Source: JAJPJE01 sp963848375
Lineage (GTDB): Bacteria > Acidobacteriota > Terriglobia > Terriglobales > Acidobacteriaceae
Length of the DNA: 64,000 bases
NCBI GenBank assembly: GCA_963848375.1
Contig: CAWKDK010000004.1
Span: forward strand, 37,735-101,734
Direction of reading: 5' to 3'
Positions 1 through 9,775 of this stretch are shown here, piece by piece (positions within the stretch are counted from its first letter, which is position 1; each line of letters begins with the position of its first letter). A model generated the notes under the pieces. It was given only the letters and a program-made list of their open reading frames with translations. It did not search any database and was not told the origin of the DNA. Made by a program: the position numbers and the translations under genes.

Positions 1-2476
1 CAGTCGAGCTATGGTCGCTTCGCATTTGTTATCGCTTCCATGGCATTGGGAATTGCCGCGCTTGTCGGCGTACGCGGCTCGGCCGAAAGCGTTCGCCGAC
101 AATTCCTGCAGGATACCCGCGCACTTCTAGCTGCCGATGTGGTCGTTCAGTCGCCAACCTACCCAACAGACGAGCAACGCGCCGCCGTAGCACAGCTGAG
201 TTCCGGGGGAACTACGTCCACTCTCGTTGTTGAAACGCTGACGATGGCCAGTTCTGAGAAAGGCGAGCGCCCGCAGATGGTCGATGTCACGGTCGTCGAT
301 CCAGCGCAGTACCCGTTCTACGGCCGCGTTTTACTGCAGCCGCAACAATCGCTGCCTCAACTGCTCGATCGCAACTCCATTGCCGTCTCCCAGATGCTTC
401 TCGTACGCCTTAACGCCCGGGTTGGAGACACCATTCACATCGCCGGCCAGGCGTTCCGGGTTGCAGCGGTACTCGTATCGCAGCCCGATCGTTTATTCAA
501 CGACAATGTTGTAGCGCTTCCTGTACTCATGTCGGCCGACGCATTCGCCAGCACCGGTCTGATCGATACCGGCAAACGTCTGTCCACAAGATATTTGTTC
601 AAACTTCCTCCATCGGCATCCAACCTCGAACCGCTACGGAACCAGTTGACGCATCTGTTCCCTGGCTCGCAGATCACCGATTTCCGCCACGGAAAACCTG
701 AGCTCAGCGAGGCTCTTGATCGCGCCACGGCCGGCCTCAGCATGATCTGTTTGTTCGCACTGGTGCTTGCTTGCGCTGGCGTCTCCATGACCATGCGATC
801 ACACATTCGTGAACGCATGGATGCGATCGCAACCATGAAGTCGTTGGGCGCGACATTCAGCCAGATCCTCGGGATCTATCTGCTTCAGATCCTGTTACTC
901 GCGATCGTCGGGTCGCTGACGGGTATCGTTTTCGGATTCGGGCTGGAACTTTTGCTTCTGCACTTCGCGCAGAGTTTTTTCAGCGGTGCCGTAGCCGCGA
1001 GTTGGACTTGGCAGACTTTCGTAGAAGCCCTGATTACCGGCGTCCTCTCAACGCTGTTGCTGACATTTCCCCGCCCTCCTCGATGTGCGCACGATCAAGC
1101 CGCTCCTGATTCTTCGTCGCGACTTCGAGCTCGATCACGGCAGACGCGCTGTGCGTGTGGCTCTATTCTCGGCTCCCATCGTCCTCGGACTGGGATTGCT
1201 CGCAACATGGCTTAGCAATTCGCGAATGATCGCCGAGTATTTTCTCCTGGGATTGCTTGCCGCGATTGTCGCCCTCGGCCTCGTCGCGCAGCTTGTGTTG
1301 TGGGCGGCCCGCTCATTGTCTGGAACGACCGCCAAGGTTTCGTTCCTGACCAACTACGCGCTGAAAAGCCTCTCCCGGCCCGGCAATCAGACCATTGCGG
1401 TCCTGGTGGCGCTCGGAATCAGCACGGGATTCACTCTTGGCGTCTTCCTCATCCAGCGCACGATTCTGCAGGAGCTTTCAGAACGAGTGCCGGAGACTCT
1501 CCCCAGCATCATTCTTGCTGGAGTGACACGCTATGAGCGGCCCGGTTTAATCGAACTCCTGCAGCAAAGGCCGGAAGTCACTGCGCCACCGGAATTCATT
1601 CCCATGGCACAAGTCCGATTGATGGAGGTAGACGGAAAGCCGGCTGATCAATTTTTTAGCGTCAGATCGGAACGGCGATTCCTGCAACCTCGGCCGGCCG
1701 CTGGCGTTGATGCACCTCCCTCCGGAGTGATCGTTACACAGGGATCGTGGTGGAATACACAATCGGCTCCCGAAGCTGTAGCGATTCGCGACGACGTTGC
1801 GCAGCATCTGCACCTCTCGCCAGGTTCGCGACTCTCGTTTCAGCTCGGGCCCAAACTGCTGCCTGTTACTGTAGCTGCCGTCTATCGCTGGCAGCAGCGC
1901 AGCCTAGCATCGTCGTTCGACTTTATCCTGCCTCTCCAAGCGCTGACAGATGTTCCCGTGCTCTATGTTGGTGGGGTTCGTTTGAAGCCGGGCGCCGCTG
2001 ATGCAGTTCAGTCAGCCATTTATCAGAAGTTTCCCAGCGTCACGATTTTCAACCTCTCCGACATTCTCGGCGCCTTCGCGGCCATCACCAACGAGATGAC
2101 GCTGATCGTTAAATGTCTGGCGGCATTCGTGATTGCGGCGGGCCTCGGTGTCCTGACTGCAAGCGTTGCTGGCGATCGCATGGAGCGGTTTCGCGAAGTG
2201 GCATTCCTGAAATCAATCGGTGCGACGTCGCGCCAGATCGTGGCGATGTCGTCGATCGAATTCCTGCTGGTAGGACTGTTCGCAGGAACCATCGGCGCAG
2301 TTTTTGCGAGTTCATTCGCCGCGCTCTTAGCGCGCCGGCTGTTTCACTTCACGCTACACACCGAATGGGCGCTCATCATCACCGCCCTGTTAGGTACGGC
2401 CGCGCTTGCCATCGCAGTAGGTTGGTTAGCGAGTTACCGAGTACTACGTTTGCGACCGAACGAAGCATTGCGCTGA
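1..2476 (+). CDS. YbbP/FtsX-type ABC transporter permease, 5' partial and frameshifted
   Basis: This is a large inner-membrane permease of the YbbP/FtsX (MacB-like) superfamily, which usually works with a separate ATPase in lipoprotein or lipid-related export or envelope remodelling. The frame is open from base 1, so the true start lies outside the window. The first part has a periplasmic domain followed by an FtsX-type membrane block (about residues 230-340). The second part (from 1085) repeats this plan and ends in a second FtsX block with the conserved 'FLKSIGAT' loop. The two parts are in different frames. The join lies at a run of four C at 1069-1072, and removing one C restores 'TFPALLDVRTIKP'. 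No stop codon or other damage is visible, so this is probably one intact ~810-residue gene with an inserted base. The ATPase partner would be expected upstream, outside the window. Confidence 0.85.
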
Positions 2477-2608
2477 CCGCCTGGCCCAGCCGGTCTGACG
2501 TCGTCCGCAACTTGAGTTCAATCCGCGGAATCAAAGCCACGCAGATGTTCCTCATGCTCGGGCAGTCATTCTGAACGTGAGCAGCGCACAGCCAGCTAGT
2601 GAGCGTGG

Positions 2609-3493
2609 ATGAAATATTTCACAAAGACGACAGCGGTGGTCAGAACTGTTCTTCGGGAAATAGAGAGGAAACACCTTCCGCTCGTCTCGGCCGGACTGGC
2701 TTATTACTTCCTGATGTCGATGATCCCGGCTCTCGCGCTCCTGACTGCGCTGGTTGCCTATATTCCCTTGAGCGGCGGAGCCCAGGGATTCAGATCATTC
2801 ATGACGCATGTGGTACCGTCTCACGGTTTGGCCATCATCGATCAGGTTCTGGCGACAATCCAACCGCACCGTACGGGCCTCCTCTCATTCAGTATCATCG
2901 CAACCCTGTGGCTCGTATCGAAGTCGGTAAAGGGGATCATCTCCGGACTGGACATCGTGTACGACGTGCATGAGCCCCGTTCTTTGTGGCTCAACCGGAT
3001 CTTTGCCTTCGGACTAACCTGCGGCGTCGGATTGCTGTTGCTGCTGGGAATGTCTCTAACTATCGCTGGCCCGCTCCTGGAATCGCTACTCTGGAGAGTC
3101 GCTCCCGTACAGTCGCTCTGGACGACGCTCTGGCCCTATGCGCAATGGTTCCTCTCGGCGACGACGATCTTCGCCGCAATCGAGTTGCTATATGTGCTCG
3201 CACCGAATGTATCTGCGAAACGACGCGTGACCGTGCCAGGAGCAATCATTGCAACCGCGATCGTACTCTTGCTCTCCTGGGCCCTCAGCTTCTACTTCTA
3301 TCATTTCGGAGATCTCAAGTTGAGCGTGGTGTATGGGGCATTTGCTACCCCCATCGCATTGATAATCTGGCTGCACTGGAGCGCGAAGGCCATCCTGATT
3401 GGTGCAGAGATCAACGTTAATATTCAGGCATTCAAACTTCGCAAAGCGTCCGAACGCGAACAGTTACTTCAACACAGAGCCGATGCAGCCTAG
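2609..3493 (+). CDS. YihY/BrkB family membrane protein
   Basis: This 294-residue integral inner-membrane protein belongs to the YihY/BrkB (UPF0761) family. It has the family's N-terminal signature region ('LVSAGLAYYFLMSMIPAL', about residues 26-43), about six hydrophobic segments, and the C-terminal 'YGAFATPIALIIWLHWSAKAILIGAE' type region near residues 240-265. The molecular role of the family is unsettled; it was once called ribonuclease BN in error. The start is an ATG with no strong Shine-Dalgarno sequence. It converges with the downstream PerM-like gene, leaving only 8 bases between stops. Family assignment is firm and function is unknown. Confidence 0.9.
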   Translation: MKYFTKTTAVVRTVLREIERKHLPLVSAGLAYYFLMSMIPALALLTALVAYIPLSGGAQGFRSFMTHVVPSHGLAIIDQVLATIQPHRTGLLSFSIIATLWLVSKSVKGIISGLDIVYDVHEPRSLWLNRIFAFGLTCGVGLLLLLGMSLTIAGPLLESLLWRVAPVQSLWTTLWPYAQWFLSATTIFAAIELLYVLAPNVSAKRRVTVPGAIIATAIVLLLSWALSFYFYHFGDLKLSVVYGAFATPIALIIWLHWSAKAILIGAEINVNIQAFKLRKASEREQLLQHRADAA

Positions 3494-3501
3494 AACCGAA
3501 A

Positions 3502-4689
3502 TCATGCTGCCTGGTTCCGCGCCCCTCGCGCGTTAGCATGTTCCTCCCGAAGAATGCGGATCAGCGACGCAAATACCACCACGACGACTGGCCCTACAAA
3601 AAATCCGATCGGACCGAATACTGCCAGTCCCCCCATCAGCGAAAGCGTGATCAACAAGGAATTGGTCTTCACGCGTCCACTTATCACTCTGCAGCGGACG
3701 ATTCCATCTGCCATCGACACCACAATCAAACCCCACAATCCCAACAAGATCGCGTTCACCCAATCGCCCCGCAACGCCAGAAAAATGCACCCGGGAATCC
3801 ATACCAGCGACACGCCGACGTAAGGCAGCACTGAAAGCACGCTCGCAATGGCTCCCCACACTAATGGTGAGCGCAAGCCCAGCAGCCAGAAACCAAGCGC
3901 GATCAGTATTCCCTCTGCCAGGCCAACCGCTACCATGCCGTAAATATTCGCTACGACACCTTGGTTCACTGTGCTCGCTAATTCCCGTGCCCGATTCGCG
4001 GATAAAGGAAGCAGAGTTTGGGCGCCGCTGCGAAATTCCTCGCTGCTCCGAAGTAAGGAAAACAGAAACACTGAGCCGAGCAGTAGAGTCATCATCTGCT
4101 GGGCAAAACGCTGCGCGACTGATCCTGCGAGTGTTACCAACCTTGCACCAAATTCGCGCGCGCGGCGATTGATCTCAGCTCGTAGTTGCGCCTCCGGCAT
4201 CCCGGTTTGTTCCGCAATCTGCTCTATCACCGGATTCAGCTGCGCCGGCCAATTCGCGGTATTGCCCAGCTGATTAAGGAAGCTTCTGTAATTACTGTTG
4301 GCCTCAACTGCTAGCCGAACGCTGACAAGAAGAAAGGGGACAAGGACAAGCAGCATCGCCAGAAGCGTTGTCAGGAGCGCTGCAAGATCTTTATTGCGAA
4401 CCTTTCGCACGATCCACTTATGAGGTGGCGTGAAAGCTATCGCCATCACAATCGCTACAACCAGAGCCGTGAGGAAGGGCCGGAAAATGATGTACGTGAG
4501 AAAGCCGGCAATGGCGGTGAGGGCGAGCAACACGAAAAGTGAGAGCTGTCTGTCATCACTCCACGAACTGATTGGTGGAGGTGGCGGCGGAGTGAGTGGT
4601 TCCACCTCTGCAGGATTCGCTAAGACGGGCTCCTCAGACGACAGTGTCTCTGGCGATCGCCTGACCAGTTTTAGCTTCCATGGGTTCAT
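3502..4689 (-). CDS. AI-2E/PerM family transporter
   Basis: This 395-residue polytopic membrane protein belongs to the AI-2E transporter (PerM/YdiK/YhhT) superfamily. Members export autoinducer-2 or, in other lineages, act as Na+/H+ antiporters, so the substrate here cannot be read from sequence. A proline-rich cytoplasmic N-terminus (six consecutive prolines near residue 37) precedes two closely spaced membrane segments. A long soluble stretch of about 100 residues follows, then five further membrane helices including the typical 'GLRSPLVWGAIASVLSVLPYVG' region. Length is normal for the family. It is divergent from the downstream phosphoesterase gene. Confidence 0.88.
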   Translation of the reverse strand: MNPWKLKLVRRSPETLSSEEPVLANPAEVEPLTPPPPPPISSWSDDRQLSLFVLLALTAIAGFLTYIIFRPFLTALVVAIVMAIAFTPPHKWIVRKVRNKDLAALLTTLLAMLLVLVPFLLVSVRLAVEANSNYRSFLNQLGNTANWPAQLNPVIEQIAEQTGMPEAQLRAEINRRAREFGARLVTLAGSVAQRFAQQMMTLLLGSVFLFSLLRSSEEFRSGAQTLLPLSANRARELASTVNQGVVANIYGMVAVGLAEGILIALGFWLLGLRSPLVWGAIASVLSVLPYVGVSLVWIPGCIFLALRGDWVNAILLGLWGLIVVSMADGIVRCRVISGRVKTNSLLITLSLMGGLAVFGPIGFFVGPVVVVVFASLIRILREEHANARGARNQAA

Positions 4690-4885
4690 CTACCAACCTG
4701 ATGGCGCAGGCATTTCTGCGTGGGAGAGCAACAAACGACGGCAGCAGCTTTCAATCGGAGCACGATTTACCAATCTCTCGACTGGATGAGCGTGAAAAGA
4801 GCGCGGTTGCTAATCTTCAGCATCTTCGAGGAAAGCACAGCCTCCGGGAATGCATCTCACCAGATACGGAGCGAGGCGCCGAAGA

Positions 4886-6631
4886 ATGTCTGGCTCGCGC
4901 ATCTGGGATTTACGCCGCGGCGACACCGACGACGACCGTATGAGTCCATACGCGGGTGGTCTGCGCAGCGTCGTTCTCTCAGCAATACTTGAGTTCAATT
5001 ACCTGATGGCGCCAATTGGCTTTTTCGCGCTCGTCATCGCTCCAGCGCTCCTCGTCGGCATCGCGCCCTCCATTGTTGCTACTTACGGCCATGCATTGCT
5101 CCATTCGGCGAACTACGCTCGCAGGAGTCTCGTCTTCGCGTTCGTATTTCTTGCAATTCTGGCCGGCATTGCTTTTTGGATTGGACGCCCGCTCTTCACC
5201 ACCATGTTCTACAGGTTCCGCCATCTCCACTACATCCTCGTTTATCCGATCTTTGTCTCTGTTCGCGAAACCATTCGCGTGATCATCGAAAGCGCCGGAC
5301 GCCAACCGATTACCGCAGAACAGCTCTGGCGCAAGCGGCGGCTCGGCGCCATTCTTGCGGCTTTGCTCTTTGTGGCCGGTGGCCTGTTCCTGGCGCTCTC
5401 GGTTGAACTCTCATTTGGTCTCAAATTAATGAACGTTGAGCGTGTGCGCGTACAGGCCGTAATTCTCGCTGCACTCGGCAATGCTGCGGTGATCCTCGGT
5501 TTCTCTACGGCGATCGAAAGCCTCTATTGGCTCTGGCGTGAGCTCACGCTAAAAGATCCCGTGGTCGACTGGATCCCACCGCCTTCGGATCCTGCCTTAC
5601 GATCCCTGCGGGTGGCACATCTATCGGACTTGCACATCGTCGGCGAACGTTACGGTTACCGCATGGAGTCCGGAACGCATGGTCCACGAGGGAATCATTG
5701 CATTCGCAATACGATTCGCAAGCTCTCCGAGACCCACAAACTCAATCCGCTCGATCGTGTTCTGGTTACAGGCGATATCACGGATGCGGGAACTCGCGCC
5801 GAATGGGCTGCTTTCATCGACCTTCTTCGAGGCTGTCCCGAGTTGCGGCAGCATCTTTCGTTCGTACCGGGAAACCACGACGTAAATATTGTTGATCGCA
5901 CCAATGCAGCGCGCCTCGATTTGCCCTGGAGCTCTGCCCAGGCACTGCGCAAACTCCGCTTCGTACTCGCTCTTGACGCCATTCAGGGCGAGCGTGCCCA
6001 TATTGTTGATCGTGCGTCGCGCTCTTTGGGACCGTCGCTTCGTGAATACTTGAGAGAAGGTCAGAGGGCCGAGCATATACGTGCTCTCGCTGAACGGGGC
6101 GCTATCCGCGGCCGATGGGAGATGGCGAAGATCTGGGAGGCAATCTTTCCTCTGGTTGAGCCTCCGCTGACCGACGACGGCTACGGCTTAATCCTTCTCG
6201 ACTCCAACGCCGTCAGCCACTTCTCTCTCACCAACGCGATCGGTGTCGTCGATCCTGCGCAGCTTGCGTCCCTTAAGTTCGTGTTGCGGAATTCTCCTGG
6301 TCGCGCCTGGATCATCCTGCTTCATCATCAGGTCGTCGAATATCCAGTTTCATCCATTCGTCTGCGCGATCGCATCGGGCTTGCGCTCATCAATGCCCCA
6401 GACGTTCTCGCTGCAATCAGGCCTTATGCTTCACGTGTTCTTATCCTCCACGGCCATCGACATAAGGATTGGATCGGAACCTGCGGCAAAGTTGTTTTGT
6501 GCTCTGCTCCGTCAGCGTCCATGGGCTGCGACGCAGAGATGTATCGGGGAAGTTTCAACGTTCATGAGCTCAACCTCGCTGAAGATGGAGGCATTCGGCT
6601 GGCTGCAAGCAAGCACGTGCGCGTCGCCTGA
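4886..6631 (+). CDS. Membrane-anchored calcineurin-like metallophosphoesterase
   Basis: This is a predicted phosphoesterase with a two-metal calcineurin-like catalytic domain joined to four N-terminal membrane segments (about residues 35-220). The catalytic motifs appear in order: 'LSDLH', 'VTGDITD', 'PGNHDVN', 'LLHHQ' and 'HGHRHKD', so all the metal ligands of the fold are present. The soluble domain follows the last membrane helix and probably faces the cytoplasm. The substrate is not evident; related enzymes act on cyclic nucleotides or lipid phosphates such as UDP-diacylglucosamine. Start 4886 is preferred because a GAGG lies nine bases upstream. In-frame ATGs at 4850 and 4940 lack this. 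The divergent neighbour gives no functional clue. Confidence 0.8.
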   Translation: MSGSRIWDLRRGDTDDDRMSPYAGGLRSVVLSAILEFNYLMAPIGFFALVIAPALLVGIAPSIVATYGHALLHSANYARRSLVFAFVFLAILAGIAFWIGRPLFTTMFYRFRHLHYILVYPIFVSVRETIRVIIESAGRQPITAEQLWRKRRLGAILAALLFVAGGLFLALSVELSFGLKLMNVERVRVQAVILAALGNAAVILGFSTAIESLYWLWRELTLKDPVVDWIPPPSDPALRSLRVAHLSDLHIVGERYGYRMESGTHGPRGNHCIRNTIRKLSETHKLNPLDRVLVTGDITDAGTRAEWAAFIDLLRGCPELRQHLSFVPGNHDVNIVDRTNAARLDLPWSSAQALRKLRFVLALDAIQGERAHIVDRASRSLGPSLREYLREGQRAEHIRALAERGAIRGRWEMAKIWEAIFPLVEPPLTDDGYGLILLDSNAVSHFSLTNAIGVVDPAQLASLKFVLRNSPGRAWIILLHHQVVEYPVSSIRLRDRIGLALINAPDVLAAIRPYASRVLILHGHRHKDWIGTCGKVVLCSAPSASMGCDAEMYRGSFNVHELNLAEDGGIRLAASKHVRVA

Positions 6632-6708
6632 TCTGCTCCCTCCCAGGCAGGAGGCGTTGCGTGGAATCAATCTCTAACCACAACAAGTTCCCTCGGAGGC
6701 TAATCGCT

Positions 6709-7389
6709 ATGGCGACCAACAGGATCACCAAGGAACACCGCGTGCTGCAACGTCCTTTCCCGAAGCGCGCACTCGCGCTCATCTCTTTCATCGCCGCATT
6801 GCTTGTCTTATCTGCAGCTCTCGCGGGAGCACAACAGAACGCGGGCGCAAGCGGTACTCAGTCAGCCCCCACCAATCCCACCGGAAATATGGCCACGGTG
6901 CCTACTGGCTCGCGAATGATGGTTAAGATGGTGGATTCAGTGGACTCAGAACGAAACCAGGCAAACGACCGTTTTCGTGGCTCCCTGGAGGCGAATCTGA
7001 TGGCCGGTGACGTGGTCGTCGCCCCAAAGGGCACCACCGTTTTCGGCCGCCTGCTCACCGCAGATTCGGCCGGTCGATCTGGCGGTCAACTTGAATTCGA
7101 TCTCACTGACATCGTGATCAACGGTCAAACATATTCACTCTCCACTACGTCGAATCAGGCGCAAGGAGGAACGAGCAGTGGCGGCACAGGAACAGGTGCT
7201 CGAACCGGAGCTGCCGTTGGCGCACTTTCCGGCGGCATCGGAGGAGCTGTTCGCGGCGCCGGGACCGGCGCGATTGTCGGCACAGCAGCGGGAGGAAGTA
7301 CCAGTGGAGAGAGGGTGAACATTCCTGCAGGAACGTTAGTTGAATTTAACCTTGATCATCCTGTCTCCTTGCCCATAGCGCAAAGATAG
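6709..7389 (+). CDS. Secreted glycine-rich envelope protein of unknown function
   Basis: This protein of about 226 residues is not assigned to a named family. It begins with a basic stretch and a hydrophobic signal peptide that probably ends at 'AGA|QQN'. A short low-complexity linker follows, then a compact domain of about 90 residues built round 'VPTGSRMMVKMVDSVDSE' and 'APKGTTVFGRL'. Next comes a glycine/alanine-rich stretch with GxxxG spacing (a glycine-zipper-like segment). It ends with another 'IPAGTLVEFNL' unit like the first. The repeated 'P-x-G-T' units suggest a periplasmic or outer-membrane-associated fold. Start 6709 is chosen because GGAGG lies at 6695-6699, nine bases upstream. 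A longer GTG start at 6661 lacks such a site. Confidence 0.75.
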   Translation: MATNRITKEHRVLQRPFPKRALALISFIAALLVLSAALAGAQQNAGASGTQSAPTNPTGNMATVPTGSRMMVKMVDSVDSERNQANDRFRGSLEANLMAGDVVVAPKGTTVFGRLLTADSAGRSGGQLEFDLTDIVINGQTYSLSTTSNQAQGGTSSGGTGTGARTGAAVGALSGGIGGAVRGAGTGAIVGTAAGGSTSGERVNIPAGTLVEFNLDHPVSLPIAQR

Positions 7390-7410
7390 AAACCGTTTGG
7401 CGCGGTCGAA

Positions 7411-7434
7411 AAGGGGGCGCGATTGCACCCCCTT
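7411..7434. terminator. Hairpin terminator between convergent genes
   Basis: A seven-base-pair stem (AAGGGGG at 7411-7417 with CCCCCTT at 7428-7434) can extend inward by a GC/GC pair. On the minus strand it is followed directly by TT, which suits the end of the M20 peptidase transcript. On the plus strand the tail is weaker. It lies between the stops of two convergent genes and may serve both. Confidence 0.65.
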
Positions 7435-7445
7435 GTGATTCCCCC

Positions 7446-8834
7446 TCACGCCGCCTGCTGCGCTAATTCGTCGAGGTAGACAATCGCGGTCTCGATGCCG
7501 CGATGGAACATCTCGATACTGTAGTGCTCATTCGCCGCGTGCAGACCGTCGCTGTCGAGCCCGTATCCCATCATGACGACGGGTATCTTCATCATCTCGC
7601 TGATGTCGGCAACAATCGGGATACTGCCGCCGCCTCGCGTAAAGACCGGCGTGTGACCCCACGCTTTCTCGTACGCGCGCGACGCCGCCTTCATTTCGGG
7701 TAGGTCGAAAGGAATCAGCGCTGGTTTTCCCTTGGTTACCAGGCTGACGCTCACCTTCACCGTTGGTGGCGCGATCGATTCGATGTGCTTCTTCAAAAGC
7801 TTGTAAATCTTGTCCGGATCCTGATTGGCCACCAATCGAGAACTTAGTTTTGCGCCAGCCTTTGCAGGAATAATCGTCTTCGGTCCGGGACCCGAATAAC
7901 CGCTCCACAGTCCGTTGATGTCGAGCGTTGGGCGCGCGGACACGCGCTCGCGAATCGTATACTTCTTATCTCCCCAAACTGCTGGCACACCCGTAGCTTC
8001 CTTGAACTGCTCTTCGCTCAGCGCAGTTTTGCCGATCATCTCGCGTTCATCCTTAGTGAGCGCCACCACGTCGTCATAGAAACCAGGAACGGCGATGGTA
8101 TTGTCCGGGTTATAGAGCTTCGAAAGGATCTCGACGAGTGCGAGAGCCGGATTGTGTGTCGCTCCTCCCCAAAAGCCGCTATGCAGATCGTCTTTCGGCC
8201 CCTGAACTTCAAGTTGAATGTACGTCATCCCGCGCAGACTATGCGTAACTGCTGGTTCCTGAATCCTTCGCATCGACGAATCGCTGATCACACACACGTC
8301 CGCCTTAAGCATATCCAGATTCTTCTTGATAAAAGGTGCGAGATTAGGCGATGACACCTCTTCTTCGCCTTCAATCAGGAACTTCACATTCACCGGCGCG
8401 CCGCCGTTAGCCTCAAGATAGGATTCCAGCGCTTTAAGATGGATGAACATCTGTCCCTTATCGTCCGTCGCGCCTCGTGCATAGATCTTCCCGTCTTTCT
8501 CTACTGGCTCAAACGGAGGATTATCCCAGCCATCCTCCATTACGGCTGGCACCACATCGTAGTGGCCGTACACGAGCACGGTTGGCTTATTCGGACCGGC
8601 GCCCATCCACTCGCCATAAACAACTGGGTGGCCGCCCGTAGGCATGACCCTGGCGCTCTTCACGCCCAGTGCATGCAACTGAGCAGCCAGCCACTCCGCA
8701 GTGCGTTTCACGTCTTCGGCATGCGCCGGATCGCCGCTTAAGCTCGGAATCCGCAACAATTCATGGAGTTCGTGTCGAAACCTCTCCGCATGGTCGCGCG
8801 AATATTTACGCGCTTTCTCGCTAAGCTGAGACAT
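7446..8834 (-). CDS. M20 family dipeptidase/metallopeptidase
   Basis: This 462-residue enzyme belongs to the M20 (ArgE/DapE/CNDP dipeptidase) family, a zinc hydrolase that cleaves dipeptides or N-acyl amino acids in the cytoplasm. Visible metal and catalytic motifs include 'VYGHYDVVP' (metal His and nearby catalytic Asp, about residue 90), 'ATDDKGQ' (bridging Asp), 'EGEEEVSS' (catalytic Glu pair) and the C-terminal 'LHAANEH' histidine. A central lid/dimerisation domain lies between. There is no signal peptide. The ATG start has AGGAGG ten bases upstream. It is followed by a hairpin terminator. It fits the peptide and amino-acid breakdown theme of the next 14 kb. Confidence 0.9.
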   Translation of the reverse strand: MSQLSEKARKYSRDHAERFRHELHELLRIPSLSGDPAHAEDVKRTAEWLAAQLHALGVKSARVMPTGGHPVVYGEWMGAGPNKPTVLVYGHYDVVPAVMEDGWDNPPFEPVEKDGKIYARGATDDKGQMFIHLKALESYLEANGGAPVNVKFLIEGEEEVSSPNLAPFIKKNLDMLKADVCVISDSSMRRIQEPAVTHSLRGMTYIQLEVQGPKDDLHSGFWGGATHNPALALVEILSKLYNPDNTIAVPGFYDDVVALTKDEREMIGKTALSEEQFKEATGVPAVWGDKKYTIRERVSARPTLDINGLWSGYSGPGPKTIIPAKAGAKLSSRLVANQDPDKIYKLLKKHIESIAPPTVKVSVSLVTKGKPALIPFDLPEMKAASRAYEKAWGHTPVFTRGGGSIPIVADISEMMKIPVVMMGYGLDSDGLHAANEHYSIEMFHRGIETAIVYLDELAQQAA

Positions 8835-9090
8835 ACGTTTGGGACCTCCTTTTCACGCCTGGGCAAGTAGATAGGATGGCGCAGTTAGAGGTTGCGCAGT
8901 TACTCCAGCCACATACGAAAAGCCGAGCTTCGCATTTGCTGGCAGGAAGAAAGCTCTTCCACGGTCGTGAATTGCTTACGGCGCTTTAACGGACGGGACT
9001 GCCTGTGCGTTTAGCAGCTCGATCTGAAGCCTCAGCGGGCGACGGTGTGTGCCACCCGCAGAGAGTGAGGATGGGACACAGATTTGCGGG

Positions 9091-9669
9091 CTACGACGTC
9101 GACCCGGCCACCTGCAGGTTGTTCGTCACCGAGAAAATTCCGGGTACCGTATTCGCGCGTATCCCAACCATATTCTTATCGGCTTCGCTATCGACGACCC
9201 CTTCCAACGTGACGCGGCCATTCTTGACAATGATGCGAATCGGCTTGATCACCGGCAGATCGTATCTCCGCAGCGCGGGAAATCCGTAGATCGCTTGAAA
9301 CAGCTGAGTTCGCAACCGATTGTCTTGTGGCGATGGAGGCAGAACGTCGATCTCGTTCTTTACCGTCTCGACGCCGTCGATTCCTTTCACCGCCCGTTCC
9401 GCATCTTGCTTGATACTGGGCCGCGTTACGGATCCCAACAGCGTCACGTTATACCCATCTACTTTGAACTGCAGATTGTCGAATACATTTACAAGCGGCA
9501 ACATGATGAGCTCGTGTCGAACCTCTTTGATAATTCGATCTTGATTCCTCGATGGTGCCGCGCTATTTGCTTGTGCCGTTACCACTTGAGGAGACAATAA
9601 CAAGCTCGAGATCGCGAGTCCGACGAATACTGCCGCCCCGCGCAAGCACCACACCTTGTTCACCTTCAT
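9091..9669 (-). CDS. Periplasmic BON-domain protein
   Basis: This 192-residue exported protein has a signal peptide (hydrophobic run ending near 'VVTAQA') and two BON domains, about residues 45-110 and 115-188. The second carries the typical 'IIVKNGRVTLEGVVDSE' core, and the first has the matching 'FKVDGYNVTLLGSV'. BON domains bind phospholipid or support outer-membrane stability, as in OsmY. The exact role is unknown. It stands alone on the minus strand; the 256 bases on its far side (8835-9090) show no gene. Confidence 0.85.
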   Translation of the reverse strand: MKVNKVWCLRGAAVFVGLAISSLLLSPQVVTAQANSAAPSRNQDRIIKEVRHELIMLPLVNVFDNLQFKVDGYNVTLLGSVTRPSIKQDAERAVKGIDGVETVKNEIDVLPPSPQDNRLRTQLFQAIYGFPALRRYDLPVIKPIRIIVKNGRVTLEGVVDSEADKNMVGIRANTVPGIFSVTNNLQVAGSTS

Positions 9670-9775
9670 CTTGCCTCCGGAGAATGTGCACCTGCTGCAC
9701 AGATCGGTCCCAGGCTATTTTGGATGATTGTCACTGGATCAGGGTTGGTGTTCGTAGAATTTCGCTGCGGCTAAC

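Noticed and set aside
8879..8902. GCGCAGTTA repeated 15 bases apart upstream of the M20 peptidase
   Set aside because: Short, not symmetrical, spacing not a helical multiple, and no regulator nearby; chance cannot be excluded.
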